Positions 45,574 through 54,615 of a DNA stretch of 64,000 nucleotides are shown one piece after another. This DNA comes from Pantoea nemavictus (GTDB lineage: Bacteria; Pseudomonadota; Gammaproteobacteria; Enterobacterales; Enterobacteriaceae). The stretch spans positions 1,364,001 to 1,428,000 of the forward strand of contig NZ_JBBGZW010000001.1 of the NCBI RefSeq assembly GCF_037479095.1, given 5' to 3'. Under the pieces are notes generated by a model. It saw nothing but the letters and a program-made list of their open reading frames with translations. It was not told where the DNA came from and searched no databases. The stretch's first letter is position 1, and each line of letters starts with the position of its first letter. A program made the position numbers and the translations under genes.

Positions 45574-46413
45574 TTAACCCAGCATGCCCAGAACCATTGA
45601 GCCCATGCCGTTAGCTTGTTTCAGCATCGCCTGGCTGCTCTGCATCAACATGTTCTGACGGCTCATTTTTGACGCTTCGTCAGCGAAGTCAGCATCACGG
45701 ATGGTGCCGAGGTTCAGATCGGTGTTGTCTTTCATGTTGGCCAGGTTAGCCGCGGTGTGACCCAGACGGTTGATGTTGGCACCCAGGTCAGAACGGATAG
45801 AACCCACAGCGTCCAGCGCGCCAGTCACTTCCTTCAGCATGGCGTTACCCTCTGCTGCACCACCCGAGATACCTGAAGCAGTCAGCTTGGCCAGCGCACC
45901 GCTAACAGCTGTCAATTTAGTGCTCAGGTCAACGCTCAGTTTCTCTTCTGCAGACGCACCGATCTGGAACTGCATCGCAGTGCTCATCTTGCCGCTGGCG
46001 CCGAACATTTTTTCGGTGCCGTAAGAGGTGTTGTCCATGATGTTTTTCAGTTCTGCGTTCAGCGCAGTGAACTCAGACTGCAGCGCAGTGCGGTCGTCGG
46101 CGTTGTTAGTGTCATCGGCAGCCTGAGTGGCCAGGTCTTTCATACGGAACAGAATGTTGTTCACTTCATCGAAAGCACCTTCAGCGGTCTGCAGCAGCGC
46201 TGTGCCTTTCGCAATTTTGTTCTGTGCAACAGCCATGCCACGAGACTGACCGTCGAGGCGGGTAGCGATCTGCAGGCCGGCAGCATCGTCAGCGGCTGAG
46301 TTAATACGTTTGCCAGTACCCAGACGCTCCATGGCGGTGGACAGTGCAGAGTTTGCACGGTTCATAGAGTTGGTAGAGGACATAGCTGCTGAGTTGGTGA
46401 ACATGGTTAACAT
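45574..46413 (-). CDS. lafA: Lateral flagellin (LafA)
   Basis: A 279-residue flagellin from ATG 46413 (GGAGA nine bases upstream; the frame start at 46428 is not supported). The N-terminal D0/D1 helices read NSALSTAMERLGTGKRINSA followed by ADDAAGLQIATRL, and the C-terminal D0 ends with MSRQNMLMQSSQAMLKQANG and MGSMVLGMLG. The variable outer domains are almost absent, as usual for lateral flagellins. It is transcribed alone from a sigma-28-like promoter at 46480-46506 and could be the target of the GT and FliB-like enzymes encoded at 59769-62053. Confidence 0.95.
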   Translation of the reverse strand: MLTMFTNSAAMSSTNSMNRANSALSTAMERLGTGKRINSAADDAAGLQIATRLDGQSRGMAVAQNKIAKGTALLQTAEGAFDEVNNILFRMKDLATQAADDTNNADDRTALQSEFTALNAELKNIMDNTSYGTEKMFGASGKMSTAMQFQIGASAEEKLSVDLSTKLTAVSGALAKLTASGISGGAAEGNAMLKEVTGALDAVGSIRSDLGANINRLGHTAANLANMKDNTDLNLGTIRDADFADEASKMSRQNMLMQSSQAMLKQANGMGSMVLGMLG

Positions 46414-46446
46414 GAGTGTTATCTCCAAAGGGTGTAATCAAAGGGT

Positions 46447-46462
46447 GGAATCAGTCGATTCC
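46447..46462 (-). promoter_or_regulatory. Hairpin in the flagellin leader
   Basis: GGAATC-AGTC-GATTCC can form a six-pair stem in the untranslated leader of lafA, about 35 bases before the start codon. May stabilise or regulate the flagellin messenger; function is inference. Confidence 0.4.
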
Positions 46463-46479
46463 GTTTCAAGTAACAGGAG

Positions 46480-46506
46480 AAAACGGCACGCTAATCGCGT
46501 CTCTTA
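46480..46506 (-). promoter_or_regulatory. Sigma-28-like promoter of lafA
   Basis: On the minus strand TAAGAGAC-N11-GCCGTTTT, compared with TAAAGTTT-N11-GCCGATAA. The spacing and the GCCG core fit; the rest is partial. It leaves a leader of about 60 bases. Confidence 0.5.
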
Positions 46507-46899
46507 AATAGGTTTTTTATTTTTTAGCGAAATAAAAATTTATTTATTAGGGTTTTTTAAATAGAAGAGAAAATAGAAGCGACAAACAAAATAAATATAT
46601 TAAATGCATTAAAAGAAAGGCGGAATTAAATTAAGCAACTGAAAATTAAGGTATTATATAAAAATACTCCATTTTCTTTCGTTATATCGCCCTACTTTTA
46701 GGAATCACGCGATTTCTTCGGAGTGTTTTTTCACGTTTTTTCCTGTAGCAAAGGTCGCGTTTCTTAAATCAACACATTGAAATGACGTTCTTTTAAGACT
46801 AATCTTGCTTAATAAATAATTTCCGTCTGACTGTGTGTTTTTTGCGCTGCGCCAGATTGGCGATGACAGAGCCCGCCGCACCAAGGAAATAAAGTAACG
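46507..46899. other. AT-rich regulatory gap between lafA and lafZ
   Basis: No gene. This stretch is strongly AT-rich compared with the surrounding block and separates divergent genes. It should hold the lafZ promoter and perhaps binding sites of the LafZ DNA-binding domain or H-NS. No site can be fixed by eye. Confidence 0.5.
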
Positions 46900-47826
46900 A
46901 TGACGTCAGATTGCATTATCAATAACTGGTTACTTGATATCGCCAGCGCTTCGCTCATTCATCAGGAGAGCGGCGAACAGCGACGGCTCGGTGAATATCA
47001 GCTGAAACTGCTGGTGGTGCTGATTCAGCATGCAGGGCAAATATTATCGCGTGAAGAGTTGAATCAGTTGGTGTGGGAACGCCGGGTGATCGGCAGCAAC
47101 AGCTTGCCTAATGCGATTCATGCGCTGCGCGTCGCGCTGGAAGATGATGGTAAGCAGCAACTGATCATTAAAACCGTGCCGAAGAAAGGCTACATCCTCG
47201 AAGCGGAGTTTTGTCAGTTTCAACGTCGTATAAATGAAGACGAGGATGAGGAGAGCGATGCACAGCTGCTGAGCTTCACCCCGCCGCCAATAGCAGCCGC
47301 GCCTGCCGAGCCCATGGTTATCGATGAGCCCAGCCACTCCCCTGCCGCATCCGTACCGCCGCTAACAGCTGCGCCAGCAGCAAAATCGCGTAACCACTGG
47401 AAAGTGTTATTTAGCCTGACGCTGGTTATTTTTCTCGCTGTCGCGGTGATGGTGCTGCGTTCGGTCAATCAGGCGAAGCCGCATTTTGCGCCGGTGGCCA
47501 TTGAGGGCGCCAGCCAGATCCGGTTACTGCGGCTGGCCAATACCCCACGCGATACCAGTACCAATGAGGTGGATATGCCCGCGCTGCTCGGCAGCACGCT
47601 GCGCCAACTCAATGCGCCCTTGCAACAACGCAACGTGCGCATGGATATCTACTATTCGGCCACCGCCAACGTACTGAATCTGACGCTGAATCTCAGCAGC
47701 AGCTGCGCACATGAGCAGTTAGTGATGACCGTATTTAACGCGGTGGAGAAGCCGCAGGTGTTACGCGAACTGGTGATTGAAGAGATGGGGAGAAAGCTGA
47801 ATGAAATGGCAACTTGCAACGCTTAG
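46900..47826 (+). CDS. lafZ: ToxR-like transmembrane transcription regulator (LafZ)
   Basis: A 308-residue protein with an N-terminal OmpR/ToxR winged helix in the cytoplasm (about 1-105; EYQLKLLVVLIQHAGQILSR, SNSLPNAIHALRVALEDDGK and VPKKGYILEAEF). A Pro/Ala-rich linker, one transmembrane helix (about 170-188, LFSLTLVIFLAVAVMVL) and a periplasmic domain of about 115 residues follow. Two periplasmic cysteines (Cys269 and Cys306) could form a disulfide as in ToxR. There is no receiver domain, so it senses directly across the membrane. It overlaps the next gene by 26 bases, the arrangement of toxRS and vtrAC. Position between lafW and lafA matches LafZ of Flag-2 systems; target genes are likely the flagellin or neighbours. 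Confidence 0.85.
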   Translation: MTSDCIINNWLLDIASASLIHQESGEQRRLGEYQLKLLVVLIQHAGQILSREELNQLVWERRVIGSNSLPNAIHALRVALEDDGKQQLIIKTVPKKGYILEAEFCQFQRRINEDEDEESDAQLLSFTPPPIAAAPAEPMVIDEPSHSPAASVPPLTAAPAAKSRNHWKVLFSLTLVIFLAVAVMVLRSVNQAKPHFAPVAIEGASQIRLLRLANTPRDTSTNEVDMPALLGSTLRQLNAPLQQRNVRMDIYYSATANVLNLTLNLSSSCAHEQLVMTVFNAVEKPQVLRELVIEEMGRKLNEMATCNA

Positions 47827-48262
47827 TCTGGCGCTGCTGACCGTGCTGCTGCTGGTGACGGCAGCGCTACGCGGCTGGCTGCCCTCGTTCAGCCATCAGA
47901 TCTTTGACGAAGATTTTGACGGCAGTGGACTCGAGTTAGGGCTGTATGATGCTGCCAGCGGACAACGTGAACTTTACCTGCCGTTTTTTGCCGTGAAGTC
48001 TGACAGCGTAATGATGACGTTAACCAGCAAGGTCGAAAGCCAGTTTGTCGCCAAAATTATGCTGACGCCGCAGGCGGAAACCCGTATCGGCATGATTTAC
48101 AGCTATCAGCCGATGGTGCTGCATGCGGTTAACGATCGGCCGCTGGTCAAAAGCATTTTCAACTTTAATGCCCATAACGGCGTGACCTTTAATAGCATTG
48201 AATTTGAAGGCAACCGCATGCTGGTGATGCCTTCAGGCTTGATTATTAACGAACAGCATTAA
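47801..48262 (+). CDS. Small membrane-anchored periplasmic partner of LafZ (ToxS/VtrC/FidL-like)
   Basis: A 153-residue protein with a single N-terminal membrane anchor (MKWQLATLSLALLTVLLLVT) and a periplasmic domain of about 125 residues rich in beta-strand patterns (ELYLPFFAVKSDSVMMTLTS, RIGMIYSYQPMVLH, GVTFNSIEFEGNRMLVMPSG). No cysteines. Its start lies inside the 3' end of lafZ (26-base overlap), so translation is coupled. Size, topology and position match ToxS, VtrC and FidL-type proteins that pair with ToxR-like regulators to form a sensory heterodimer. Sequence identity to these cannot be judged by eye. Confidence 0.65.
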   Translation: MKWQLATLSLALLTVLLLVTAALRGWLPSFSHQIFDEDFDGSGLELGLYDAASGQRELYLPFFAVKSDSVMMTLTSKVESQFVAKIMLTPQAETRIGMIYSYQPMVLHAVNDRPLVKSIFNFNAHNGVTFNSIEFEGNRMLVMPSGLIINEQH

Positions 48263-48264
48263 GC

Positions 48265-49302
48265 TCAGGCGCGCAGCAACGCTGCGCTGCCCAGCACATT
48301 TTTCACCGTCGCGCGCGGCACATTCGCCTGCGCGCCCAGCGCATCCGCCACACCACGATAACCTTGCTGACTCATTTGCTGTGCCACACCCTCGGCCGCG
48401 CTGCTGGCCTGGGCGCTGCTGAAGTTCGCCATGCTATCAACGCGTTGCTGCACTAATCCTTTGGTGCGAACCAGCATCTTGCGCTGACGCGTCAGCTGCT
48501 CCAGCGTGCTATCCAGCGTTGGCTGCAACGACTCCAGCTGTGATGGATTCGCCAGCACGCGCGACACTTCATCTTCCAGCGTGGTTTCCGCCAGCGGTTT
48601 AACCGGGAAGAACTGGCTGTGTGGATAACGCTCGCCGCCGCCCTGCACGCTCAGATGTTGATTCACGCGTGACCACTGCTGCTCATCCACCTGAAACTGC
48701 ACTTCACGCTGCGCATCCAGTTTGCCCTGAATGCCCCATTTTCCCAGCGCCTGATTCAGGCTGAGCAAGGTTTGCTGCGGCGTGCTGTCGGCGGCAATCG
48801 CGGCCGCGCTGATTTCGCGCTGCTGGCCGGCCAGTGAAAACGTCAGTAGCTCCGGCTGGGGATTATTCACCAGCGCCTGGCCGTCGCGCAGCTGGAAATT
48901 GACCTGCGTTTTCCCCTCCAGCGACACCTGCAGCTGACGATTGACGCTGCCGCCAGACAAGGTTTGGCGTTGCGCCAACAGCGATTGCAACACCTGCGTC
49001 TGAGCAAGCGCATCCTGACGATTACCGCGACGGCTTAATGCATGGTTCACTTTCAGCAGCTGGTTTTCTGTGGCCTGCAGAAAGTGATCCGCCTGCTGCA
49101 CGCGCGTCAGTTGCTGATTGAGCTGGACGTTATAGCGCAGCGGCTGCGATGAAATCAGCGGCGCGTCAGGGAAGCTATTGGTTTGCGTCTGACGCGCGGT
49201 GGTGCTGGCAACATTGCTGACCGGCGTTTTCGCGCTGAGCGGGGTGTTTTGTAGCGTCGGCGCACGTAAGCCCGGCGACAGTCGATTTTCCACCTGCATC
49301 AT
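48265..49302 (-). CDS. lafW: Lateral flagellar hook-associated protein LafW
   Basis: A 345-residue protein in the place of LafW, downstream of flgL in the same direction. It is Gln- and Ser-rich with helical segments (RVQQADHFLQATENQLLKVN, RGNRQDALAQTQVLQSLLAQ) and an Asn/Gln-rich surface. AAGG lies eight bases before ATG 49302. It has no signal peptide, as expected for export through the flagellar type III apparatus. Role inferred from position in known Flag-2 systems; its biochemical function is not established. Confidence 0.7.
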   Translation of the reverse strand: MMQVENRLSPGLRAPTLQNTPLSAKTPVSNVASTTARQTQTNSFPDAPLISSQPLRYNVQLNQQLTRVQQADHFLQATENQLLKVNHALSRRGNRQDALAQTQVLQSLLAQRQTLSGGSVNRQLQVSLEGKTQVNFQLRDGQALVNNPQPELLTFSLAGQQREISAAAIAADSTPQQTLLSLNQALGKWGIQGKLDAQREVQFQVDEQQWSRVNQHLSVQGGGERYPHSQFFPVKPLAETTLEDEVSRVLANPSQLESLQPTLDSTLEQLTRQRKMLVRTKGLVQQRVDSMANFSSAQASSAAEGVAQQMSQQGYRGVADALGAQANVPRATVKNVLGSAALLRA

Positions 49303-49307
49303 GCGTA

Positions 49308-50216
49308 TTACCTTAAGTTAAACAGCGACAGCGTGGCGATCTGGTTGTAGGTCTGATACGAGGTCTGCGCCGACGCCATGTAACGATTGAGATCGACCAG
49401 CGCGGTGGCCATATCCAGCCCCTGCAGTTCACCGGCCACTTCATCATGGATCATTTTATTATCCTGATGCGCTTCATCGAGTAATGTCATGTTGTTCTGA
49501 CGTCCACCCAGCTCGGTGAAAATCGTTGCAACCCGATCCGAGGTGGTTTGCACCTCGCCAATCATCGCCGTCATCTCATCGGCATAACTCGCTGGATTCA
49601 CGGTGGGATCGGACATTTTTTCCAGCAGCGACTCCAGCTGGTTCAGCATTTTCAAATCATCACCAAAGGCGGCGGCCAAATCAGTATTCGATTTCATCAA
49701 TACGCCATGTGCCACCGGCGTGCTGTTGCTGTCATGGTTGCCGGCAAAGGTCCATTCTCCTGTGGTGGCATCACGCACCACCGGCTGCTGATTGGTTTTG
49801 GTGCCAGCAAACAGATAGCGGCCGCTTTCGTCTCGGCTGTTCATCTGCTCAACCAGCATCTCTTTCATCGATGAAAGCTCAGCGGCATAACCGGCCATAT
49901 CCACCGCGCCGTTGTTGCTGTTATTGGCTTCGCGCAGTTTATCCAGCATGTTCAGCAGCTGCTTGCTGCTGGAATCCACCAGCGTTTCCTGCTGACCCAG
50001 GCTGTGGCCTAAACGCTCGATGTTGCGCTGATACTGACCGATCGACGCTTGCTCGCGGCGAATCTGCGCCAGCTGCGTGCTGGCGATCGGATCGTCGGAA
50101 GGGTTGATGACGCGCTTCTGTTCGTTAATCTGCGTCATCAGCTTATTAAGCTGCGCGTTGTTACGCCCGAGGCTGTTCAGCATGTTGTTGGAGAAACTTA
50201 AACTATTCACTCGCAT
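49308..50216 (-). CDS. flgL: Flagellar hook-filament junction protein FlgL (LfgL)
   Basis: A 302-residue HAP3 with flagellin-like ends: NSLGRNNAQLNKLMTQINEQ and KRVINPSDDPIAS at the N-terminus, and QGLDMATALVDLNRYMASAQ and TSYQTYNQIATLSLFNLR at the C-terminus. It links hook to filament. TAAGGAAAAAATC precedes the ATG, ten bases after flgK. Confidence 0.93.
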   Translation of the reverse strand: MRVNSLSFSNNMLNSLGRNNAQLNKLMTQINEQKRVINPSDDPIASTQLAQIRREQASIGQYQRNIERLGHSLGQQETLVDSSSKQLLNMLDKLREANNSNNGAVDMAGYAAELSSMKEMLVEQMNSRDESGRYLFAGTKTNQQPVVRDATTGEWTFAGNHDSNSTPVAHGVLMKSNTDLAAAFGDDLKMLNQLESLLEKMSDPTVNPASYADEMTAMIGEVQTTSDRVATIFTELGGRQNNMTLLDEAHQDNKMIHDEVAGELQGLDMATALVDLNRYMASAQTSYQTYNQIATLSLFNLR

Positions 50217-50226
50217 GATTTTTTCC

Positions 50227-51597
50227 TTAGAACAGCGCCAGTAGATCGCTAAAAATCTGATCGCCAGTAGAGATAACTTTCATGTTGGACTGATACGCCT
50301 GCATGTAGTTGGTGAGGCCAACGTACTCTTCGTCATAATTGACCGCGCTAAAGTTATCGCGCTGAGTGACCGCATCCTCGAGCAGCGCAGCGGCGGCGGT
50401 GAGCTCGGTTTGGTTCTGACGGCTTTTAATGCCGATGGTGCTGATCAGCGAGGCGCTGGCGCTATCCAGCGTCGATTCGCCAATGCCCGGAATGGTGAAG
50501 GTCTGGGTTTTGATGCCAATCAGCGCCAGCAGGTTTTTGTTATCGCCGGGTGTGTCGGCAGCGCCGGAAAACGCCAGTTCATCCCAGGCGAGATCGTTGA
50601 CCTGCAACATGCCATTGGGATTCGCTACATCGAATGTAAACAGCGGCTTACCCGGATCGCCCTTCAAATCAAAACCTTTACCCAGCTGATCGTTAAAGGC
50701 TTTCGCCATGGCATCCGCCATGCCAATCACGCTCTTTTCGATGCCGTCGAGGGTGTTGACCTGATAATCATGCAGCGCGCCGAACGCGCCACCGGTCGCC
50801 ATATCCACCTGATAACTGCTGCCAGCAAAATTCAGCTGCAGGAACGGTTGACCGCTGCCATCCATCTCCATCGATAACTTACCGACATCGCTGCCGCTGA
50901 CCAGCGGCTGACCGGACGGCAGCATCAGGCTGTATTCGCCTTTGTCATTTTCCTGCACGCGCACATCAACATAGCTGCTCAGCTCGTTGACCAACTCGTC
51001 ACGCTGATCGCGCAGAATGCTGGTGTCGCCACCAATCGCTTCGGTCTCTTTAATCCGCTTGTTGTACTCGGCAATGTTGCCGCTCACGCTGTTGATCGAA
51101 ACCGTCAGATCGCGCTGCTGCTGCTGACTGTTGGTGCGCTGCTTCTGCATAAATGACTGAATGTTGTTAAAGCGCGTGGCCAGTGCACGCGCTTCGGTCA
51201 ACACATCCTGGCGCATCGCCTGGTTGTCTGGCTTCTCACTGGCGCCGCTCAGCGATTTAAAGAAGTTATCCAGTCCATCGCCAATGCCGCTGGTTTCGGT
51301 ACCCAGCAGCTTTTCCAGCGCGCCGAGATAAACCTGGCCCTGATCGAAATAATTGGCTTGGGAGGTGGTACGCCAAACCTGGCCGATACGGAACTGGTCG
51401 GCCATACGACGAATATTGTTCACTTCCACGCCGTTGCCGCTCGACAGACGCTGATTGCCCATCGGGCCAATCGCCTGCTGCTCAACGCGCTGGCGGCTGT
51501 AGCCACGGGTTCCCGCGTTGGCAATGTTTAACGCCGTAACGTTCAAGCCAATGCGCGCCGCGTTGGCACCGCTGTAACCGATATTAATGATGCTCAT
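50227..51597 (-). CDS. flgK: Flagellar hook-associated protein FlgK (LfgK)
   Basis: A 456-residue HAP1. I chose ATG 51597 because GAGAGGA lies a few bases upstream; the formal GTG at 51612 overlaps that site. The N-terminal rod/hook motif LNVTALNIANAGTRGYSRQR and the C-terminal EEYVGLTNYMQAYQSNMKVI are typical. First component of the hook-filament junction. A weak sigma-28-like sequence (TAAAGGCT) lies upstream in the 64-base gap to flgJ, but no good -10 follows. Confidence 0.93.
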   Translation of the reverse strand: MSIINIGYSGANAARIGLNVTALNIANAGTRGYSRQRVEQQAIGPMGNQRLSSGNGVEVNNIRRMADQFRIGQVWRTTSQANYFDQGQVYLGALEKLLGTETSGIGDGLDNFFKSLSGASEKPDNQAMRQDVLTEARALATRFNNIQSFMQKQRTNSQQQQRDLTVSINSVSGNIAEYNKRIKETEAIGGDTSILRDQRDELVNELSSYVDVRVQENDKGEYSLMLPSGQPLVSGSDVGKLSMEMDGSGQPFLQLNFAGSSYQVDMATGGAFGALHDYQVNTLDGIEKSVIGMADAMAKAFNDQLGKGFDLKGDPGKPLFTFDVANPNGMLQVNDLAWDELAFSGAADTPGDNKNLLALIGIKTQTFTIPGIGESTLDSASASLISTIGIKSRQNQTELTAAAALLEDAVTQRDNFSAVNYDEEYVGLTNYMQAYQSNMKVISTGDQIFSDLLALF

Positions 51598-51661
51598 GTT
51601 TTCCTCTCGCACTCACCGTTTCTGCCTGGGCAGAGCGACAAAAATGCAGCCTTTATTAAGT

Positions 51662-51955
51662 CTACTTCGGTGATAACTGCTGAATCAGCACGTTGGCGAT
51701 GCCGGTGCTGCGCTGGCTCGCCAGCTCATGCGCCAGCGCATCGTCGTAAAAATCACGCAGATTGCGCGCTTCGCGACTGCTAAACATGCCGTCTTCACCG
51801 GCAAAGGCATCGGTGCCTTTACGCATTTCGCTCAGCATGGTGCGCAGGAACATCGCTTCGAACTTCTCGGCGGCCTGCTCCAGATTGTTAGGTTTAGCAC
51901 CGGCAATAAAATCGCCGTTAACCGGGCTAAACGGGGTTGAGATACGATCAATCAT
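51662..51955 (-). CDS. flgJ: Short FlgJ rod-binding protein (LfgJ), without muramidase domain
   Basis: A 97-residue protein consisting only of the FlgJ N-terminal rod-binding domain (EQAAEKFEAMFLRTMLSEMR, FYDDALAHELASQRSTGIAN). The C-terminal glucosaminidase domain of E. coli-type FlgJ (about 310 residues) is absent, and the gene ends cleanly with no remnant. A separate enzyme must open the peptidoglycan for this flagellum. It begins two bases after flgI. Confidence 0.9.
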   Translation of the reverse strand: MIDRISTPFSPVNGDFIAGAKPNNLEQAAEKFEAMFLRTMLSEMRKGTDAFAGEDGMFSSREARNLRDFYDDALAHELASQRSTGIANVLIQQLSPK

Positions 51956-51957
51956 CT

Positions 51958-53073
51958 TTAGATCACCACCAGTTCTGCATCGAGAGCGCCCGCTTCATGC
52001 AGCGCCTGTAAAATCGCCATGGTGTCGTCCGGTGCGGCACCCAGGCTGTTGATGGTATTCACAATGCTGCGCAGGCTGGTGCCCGCTGGCACGGTAACCA
52101 TTTGACCGCGTCCGCGATCGACATTGATATCCGTTTCCGGGGTCACCGCCGTTTCACCGTTGCTGAACGGGCCAGGCTGGCTGACGTTTGGACGCTCGGA
52201 AATGGTCACGGTGAGATTGCCATGCGCGACCGCGGCGGCACGCACCACAATGCCTTCGCCCAGCACGATGGTGCCGGTACGGGCGTTAAACACCACGCGT
52301 GCCGGCTGCTTACCGGCGTTGATTTGCACATCTTCCAGCATCGACATAAAGGCCACGCGCGCCGCAGCATCACGCGGCGCGTTGACTGACACGTTGGTGG
52401 CGCTTTTTGCCACTGCGGTGCCGGCACCAAATGCCTGATTCAGCGCCACGGCAATGTTGTTAGCAGTTTTGAAACTCGGGCGCTTCAGGTTGAGCATCAC
52501 ATCGCTGTTGTCCTGGAAATCGCTCGGCACTTCACGCTCTACTGAGGCGCCATTGGGAATACGGCCCACCGTCGGGGTATTAATGGTGACGCTAGAACCG
52601 CTGTCGCCTTCGGCTTTCACGCCGCCGACCACCACATTGCCTTGTGCCAGCGCATACACTTCGCCGTCGGCTCCGCGCAGTTGGGTTAACAGCAAGGTTC
52701 CGCCACGCAGGCTCTTGGCATCGCCAATTGATGAGACGGTGACGTTAATGGTCTGGCCGCGTGCGTACATTGACGGCAGCGTTGCGCTCAGCGCCACGGC
52801 CGCGACGTTTTTCACTTTCGGATCGATTTTTGGTGGCATCTGCACGCCGAACTGGCGCAGCATGTTTGCCAGCGACTGGCCGGTAAATTTCACCTGGCTG
52901 CGATCGCCGGTGCCATCAAGGCCAACCACCAGGCTGTAACCCACCAGTTGGTTATCACGTACGCCCTGCACATCCACCAGCGAACTCAGCGCTTGTGCTT
53001 TGGCCTGATTGGTCGCCATCATTCCCGCCGCAAGGAACAGCGGCAGCAGATAGCGAACGGTCATTCTGATCAT
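51958..53073 (-). CDS. flgI: Flagellar P-ring protein FlgI (LfgI)
   Basis: A 371-residue precursor from ATG 53073, with AAGGTG eight bases upstream; the open frame continues to 53226 inside flgH, but that extension is not protein-like. A Sec signal peptide (cleavage about AKAQA) is present. Conserved FlgI segments: [53 protein letters not shown]. It forms the ring in the peptidoglycan layer. Confidence 0.94.
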   Translation of the reverse strand: MIRMTVRYLLPLFLAAGMMATNQAKAQALSSLVDVQGVRDNQLVGYSLVVGLDGTGDRSQVKFTGQSLANMLRQFGVQMPPKIDPKVKNVAAVALSATLPSMYARGQTINVTVSSIGDAKSLRGGTLLLTQLRGADGEVYALAQGNVVVGGVKAEGDSGSSVTINTPTVGRIPNGASVEREVPSDFQDNSDVMLNLKRPSFKTANNIAVALNQAFGAGTAVAKSATNVSVNAPRDAAARVAFMSMLEDVQINAGKQPARVVFNARTGTIVLGEGIVVRAAAVAHGNLTVTISERPNVSQPGPFSNGETAVTPETDINVDRGRGQMVTVPAGTSLRSIVNTINSLGAAPDDTMAILQALHEAGALDAELVVI

Positions 53074-53083
53074 GATCTTCACC

Positions 53084-53764
53084 TTAAATTGGGAACAGCG
53101 GATGGTTGAAGAAACGCGTGAGCCAGCCCGCTGCATTGGCATCACTGAGCGCGCCGCGACCGGCATAGGAGATGCGCGCATTGGCGATGCGCTGTGACGA
53201 AATACTGTTGTCACGTTCGATATCATCGGCGCGGACTAAACCGGTAACGCGCATATATTCGTCGCCCTGGTTCAGCGTCAGCCACTTCTCGCCGCGAATC
53301 ACCAGCACGCCGTTGGGCAGCACCTTGTGCACCGCGACAGAGATTGAGCCGCGCAGCATGTTTTGCTGCGCCGAGGTGGCATTGCCGTTGAAGTTGCGGT
53401 TGCCCTTAATCGAGCCGCTCAAATCATCGAAGGTTTTGCCCATCGCGGAAGGAATCCCCAGCTCCACATCGTTCTTTTTGCCAAAGTTGGTGCGCGCCTG
53501 TTTGCTCGACTGGGTAGATTCATCGAGGCGCACGGTGAGGATGTCACCCACGCGATAGGCACGACGATCCTGCATCAGCGACCATTGATATTGGGTGTTA
53601 TAGAGTCCACCCCCGCTCACGCGGGTATCGGGCTGGACCAGCTCTTCCGGCGGCGCATAGGCGGCGTCATCTTTTTGCACCAGCAGCGCCGGGCTTTCAC
53701 AGCCGGTCAGCAGCAGTGCGGCGGCGAGTAATACGCCGCCCATCATTTTTTCTGTCAGTGTCAT
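53084..53764 (-). CDS. flgH: Flagellar L-ring lipoprotein FlgH (LfgH)
   Basis: A 226-residue lipoprotein precursor with lipobox LLTGC (Cys22). Typical FlgH segments: [40 protein letters not shown] and [20 protein letters not shown]. It forms the outer-membrane ring around the rod. Ten bases before flgI. Confidence 0.94.
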   Translation of the reverse strand: MTLTEKMMGGVLLAAALLLTGCESPALLVQKDDAAYAPPEELVQPDTRVSGGGLYNTQYQWSLMQDRRAYRVGDILTVRLDESTQSSKQARTNFGKKNDVELGIPSAMGKTFDDLSGSIKGNRNFNGNATSAQQNMLRGSISVAVHKVLPNGVLVIRGEKWLTLNQGDEYMRVTGLVRADDIERDNSISSQRIANARISYAGRGALSDANAAGWLTRFFNHPLFPI

Positions 53765-53816
53765 TGTTTTTATGGCCTTACAAGCTGGGCGGAAAGCGTT
53801 CTTCCGCCCGAAAAAA

Positions 53817-54602
53817 TTACATCTGTTGGGTGACGAACTTCAGCATGTCATCGGCAGCCGACACCATCTTGGCGTTCATCTCGTAAGCACGCTGAACGGT
53901 GATCATGTCGACCATCTCTTCCACCACCTGCACGTTAGAACCCTCCAGCGAGCCCTGTTCCAGCTGGCCAAAGGCTTCTTCGCCCGGCACGCCTTCAACC
54001 GCTTCGCCGCTGGCGGCGGTTTCGCGATACAGGTTGCTGCCCGTCGCTTCCAGCCCGGCCGGATTGACGAAGTTCACCAGGGTGATTTGGCCCAGCTCAA
54101 CCGGATCGGTTTCGCCGCCGACGGTGGCGCTGACGGTGCCGTCTTTGCCGATAGTGAGATTTTTGGTGCCTTCCGGCAGCTCGATCTGCGGGATTAACGG
54201 CAGGCCCTGCGCGTTGGTCAACACGCCGTCGGCACTGATTTTCAGGTTGCCTGAGCGGGTATAGGCGATATCGCCATCGGCGGTTTCAACCTGCAAAAAG
54301 CCCTGTCCGGCGATCGCCACGTCCAGCTCCTGCTGGGTGTTTTTCATCGAACCCTGGGTGAACTGCTTCTGCGTACCCATGATCTTGACGCCGCTACCAA
54401 ACTGGATGCCGGTTGGCGTCTGGTTGTTCTGGTTCAACTGGGTGCCGGGCGCACGCTGCGTTTGATAGAACAGATCTTCAAACACCACGCGATCGCGCTT
54501 AAAGCCGGTGGTATCAACGTTCGCCAGGTTGTTGGAGATAGCGGCCATCTTGGCGTCCTGCGCCGCCAGACCGGTTTTACTGACCCAAAGAGCGGGATTC
54601 AT
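53817..54602 (-). CDS. flgG: Flagellar distal rod protein FlgG (LfgG)
   Basis: A 261-residue rod protein starting MNPALWVSKTGLAAQDAKMA and containing ISNNLANVDTTGFKRDRVVF and the FlgG-specific insert FEDLFYQTQRAPGTQLNQNN. C-terminus EEMVDMITVQRAYEMNAKMV. Length and motifs are as in the family (260). Confidence 0.95.
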   Translation of the reverse strand: MNPALWVSKTGLAAQDAKMAAISNNLANVDTTGFKRDRVVFEDLFYQTQRAPGTQLNQNNQTPTGIQFGSGVKIMGTQKQFTQGSMKNTQQELDVAIAGQGFLQVETADGDIAYTRSGNLKISADGVLTNAQGLPLIPQIELPEGTKNLTIGKDGTVSATVGGETDPVELGQITLVNFVNPAGLEATGSNLYRETAASGEAVEGVPGEEAFGQLEQGSLEGSNVQVVEEMVDMITVQRAYEMNAKMVSAADDMLKFVTQQM

Positions 54603-54615
54603 AATGTTCTTCCTG

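Noticed and set aside
51598..51661. Sigma-28 promoter before flgK
   Set aside because: TAAAGGCT fits the -35, but the -10 position reads GCTCTGCC, which is too far from GCCGATAA.
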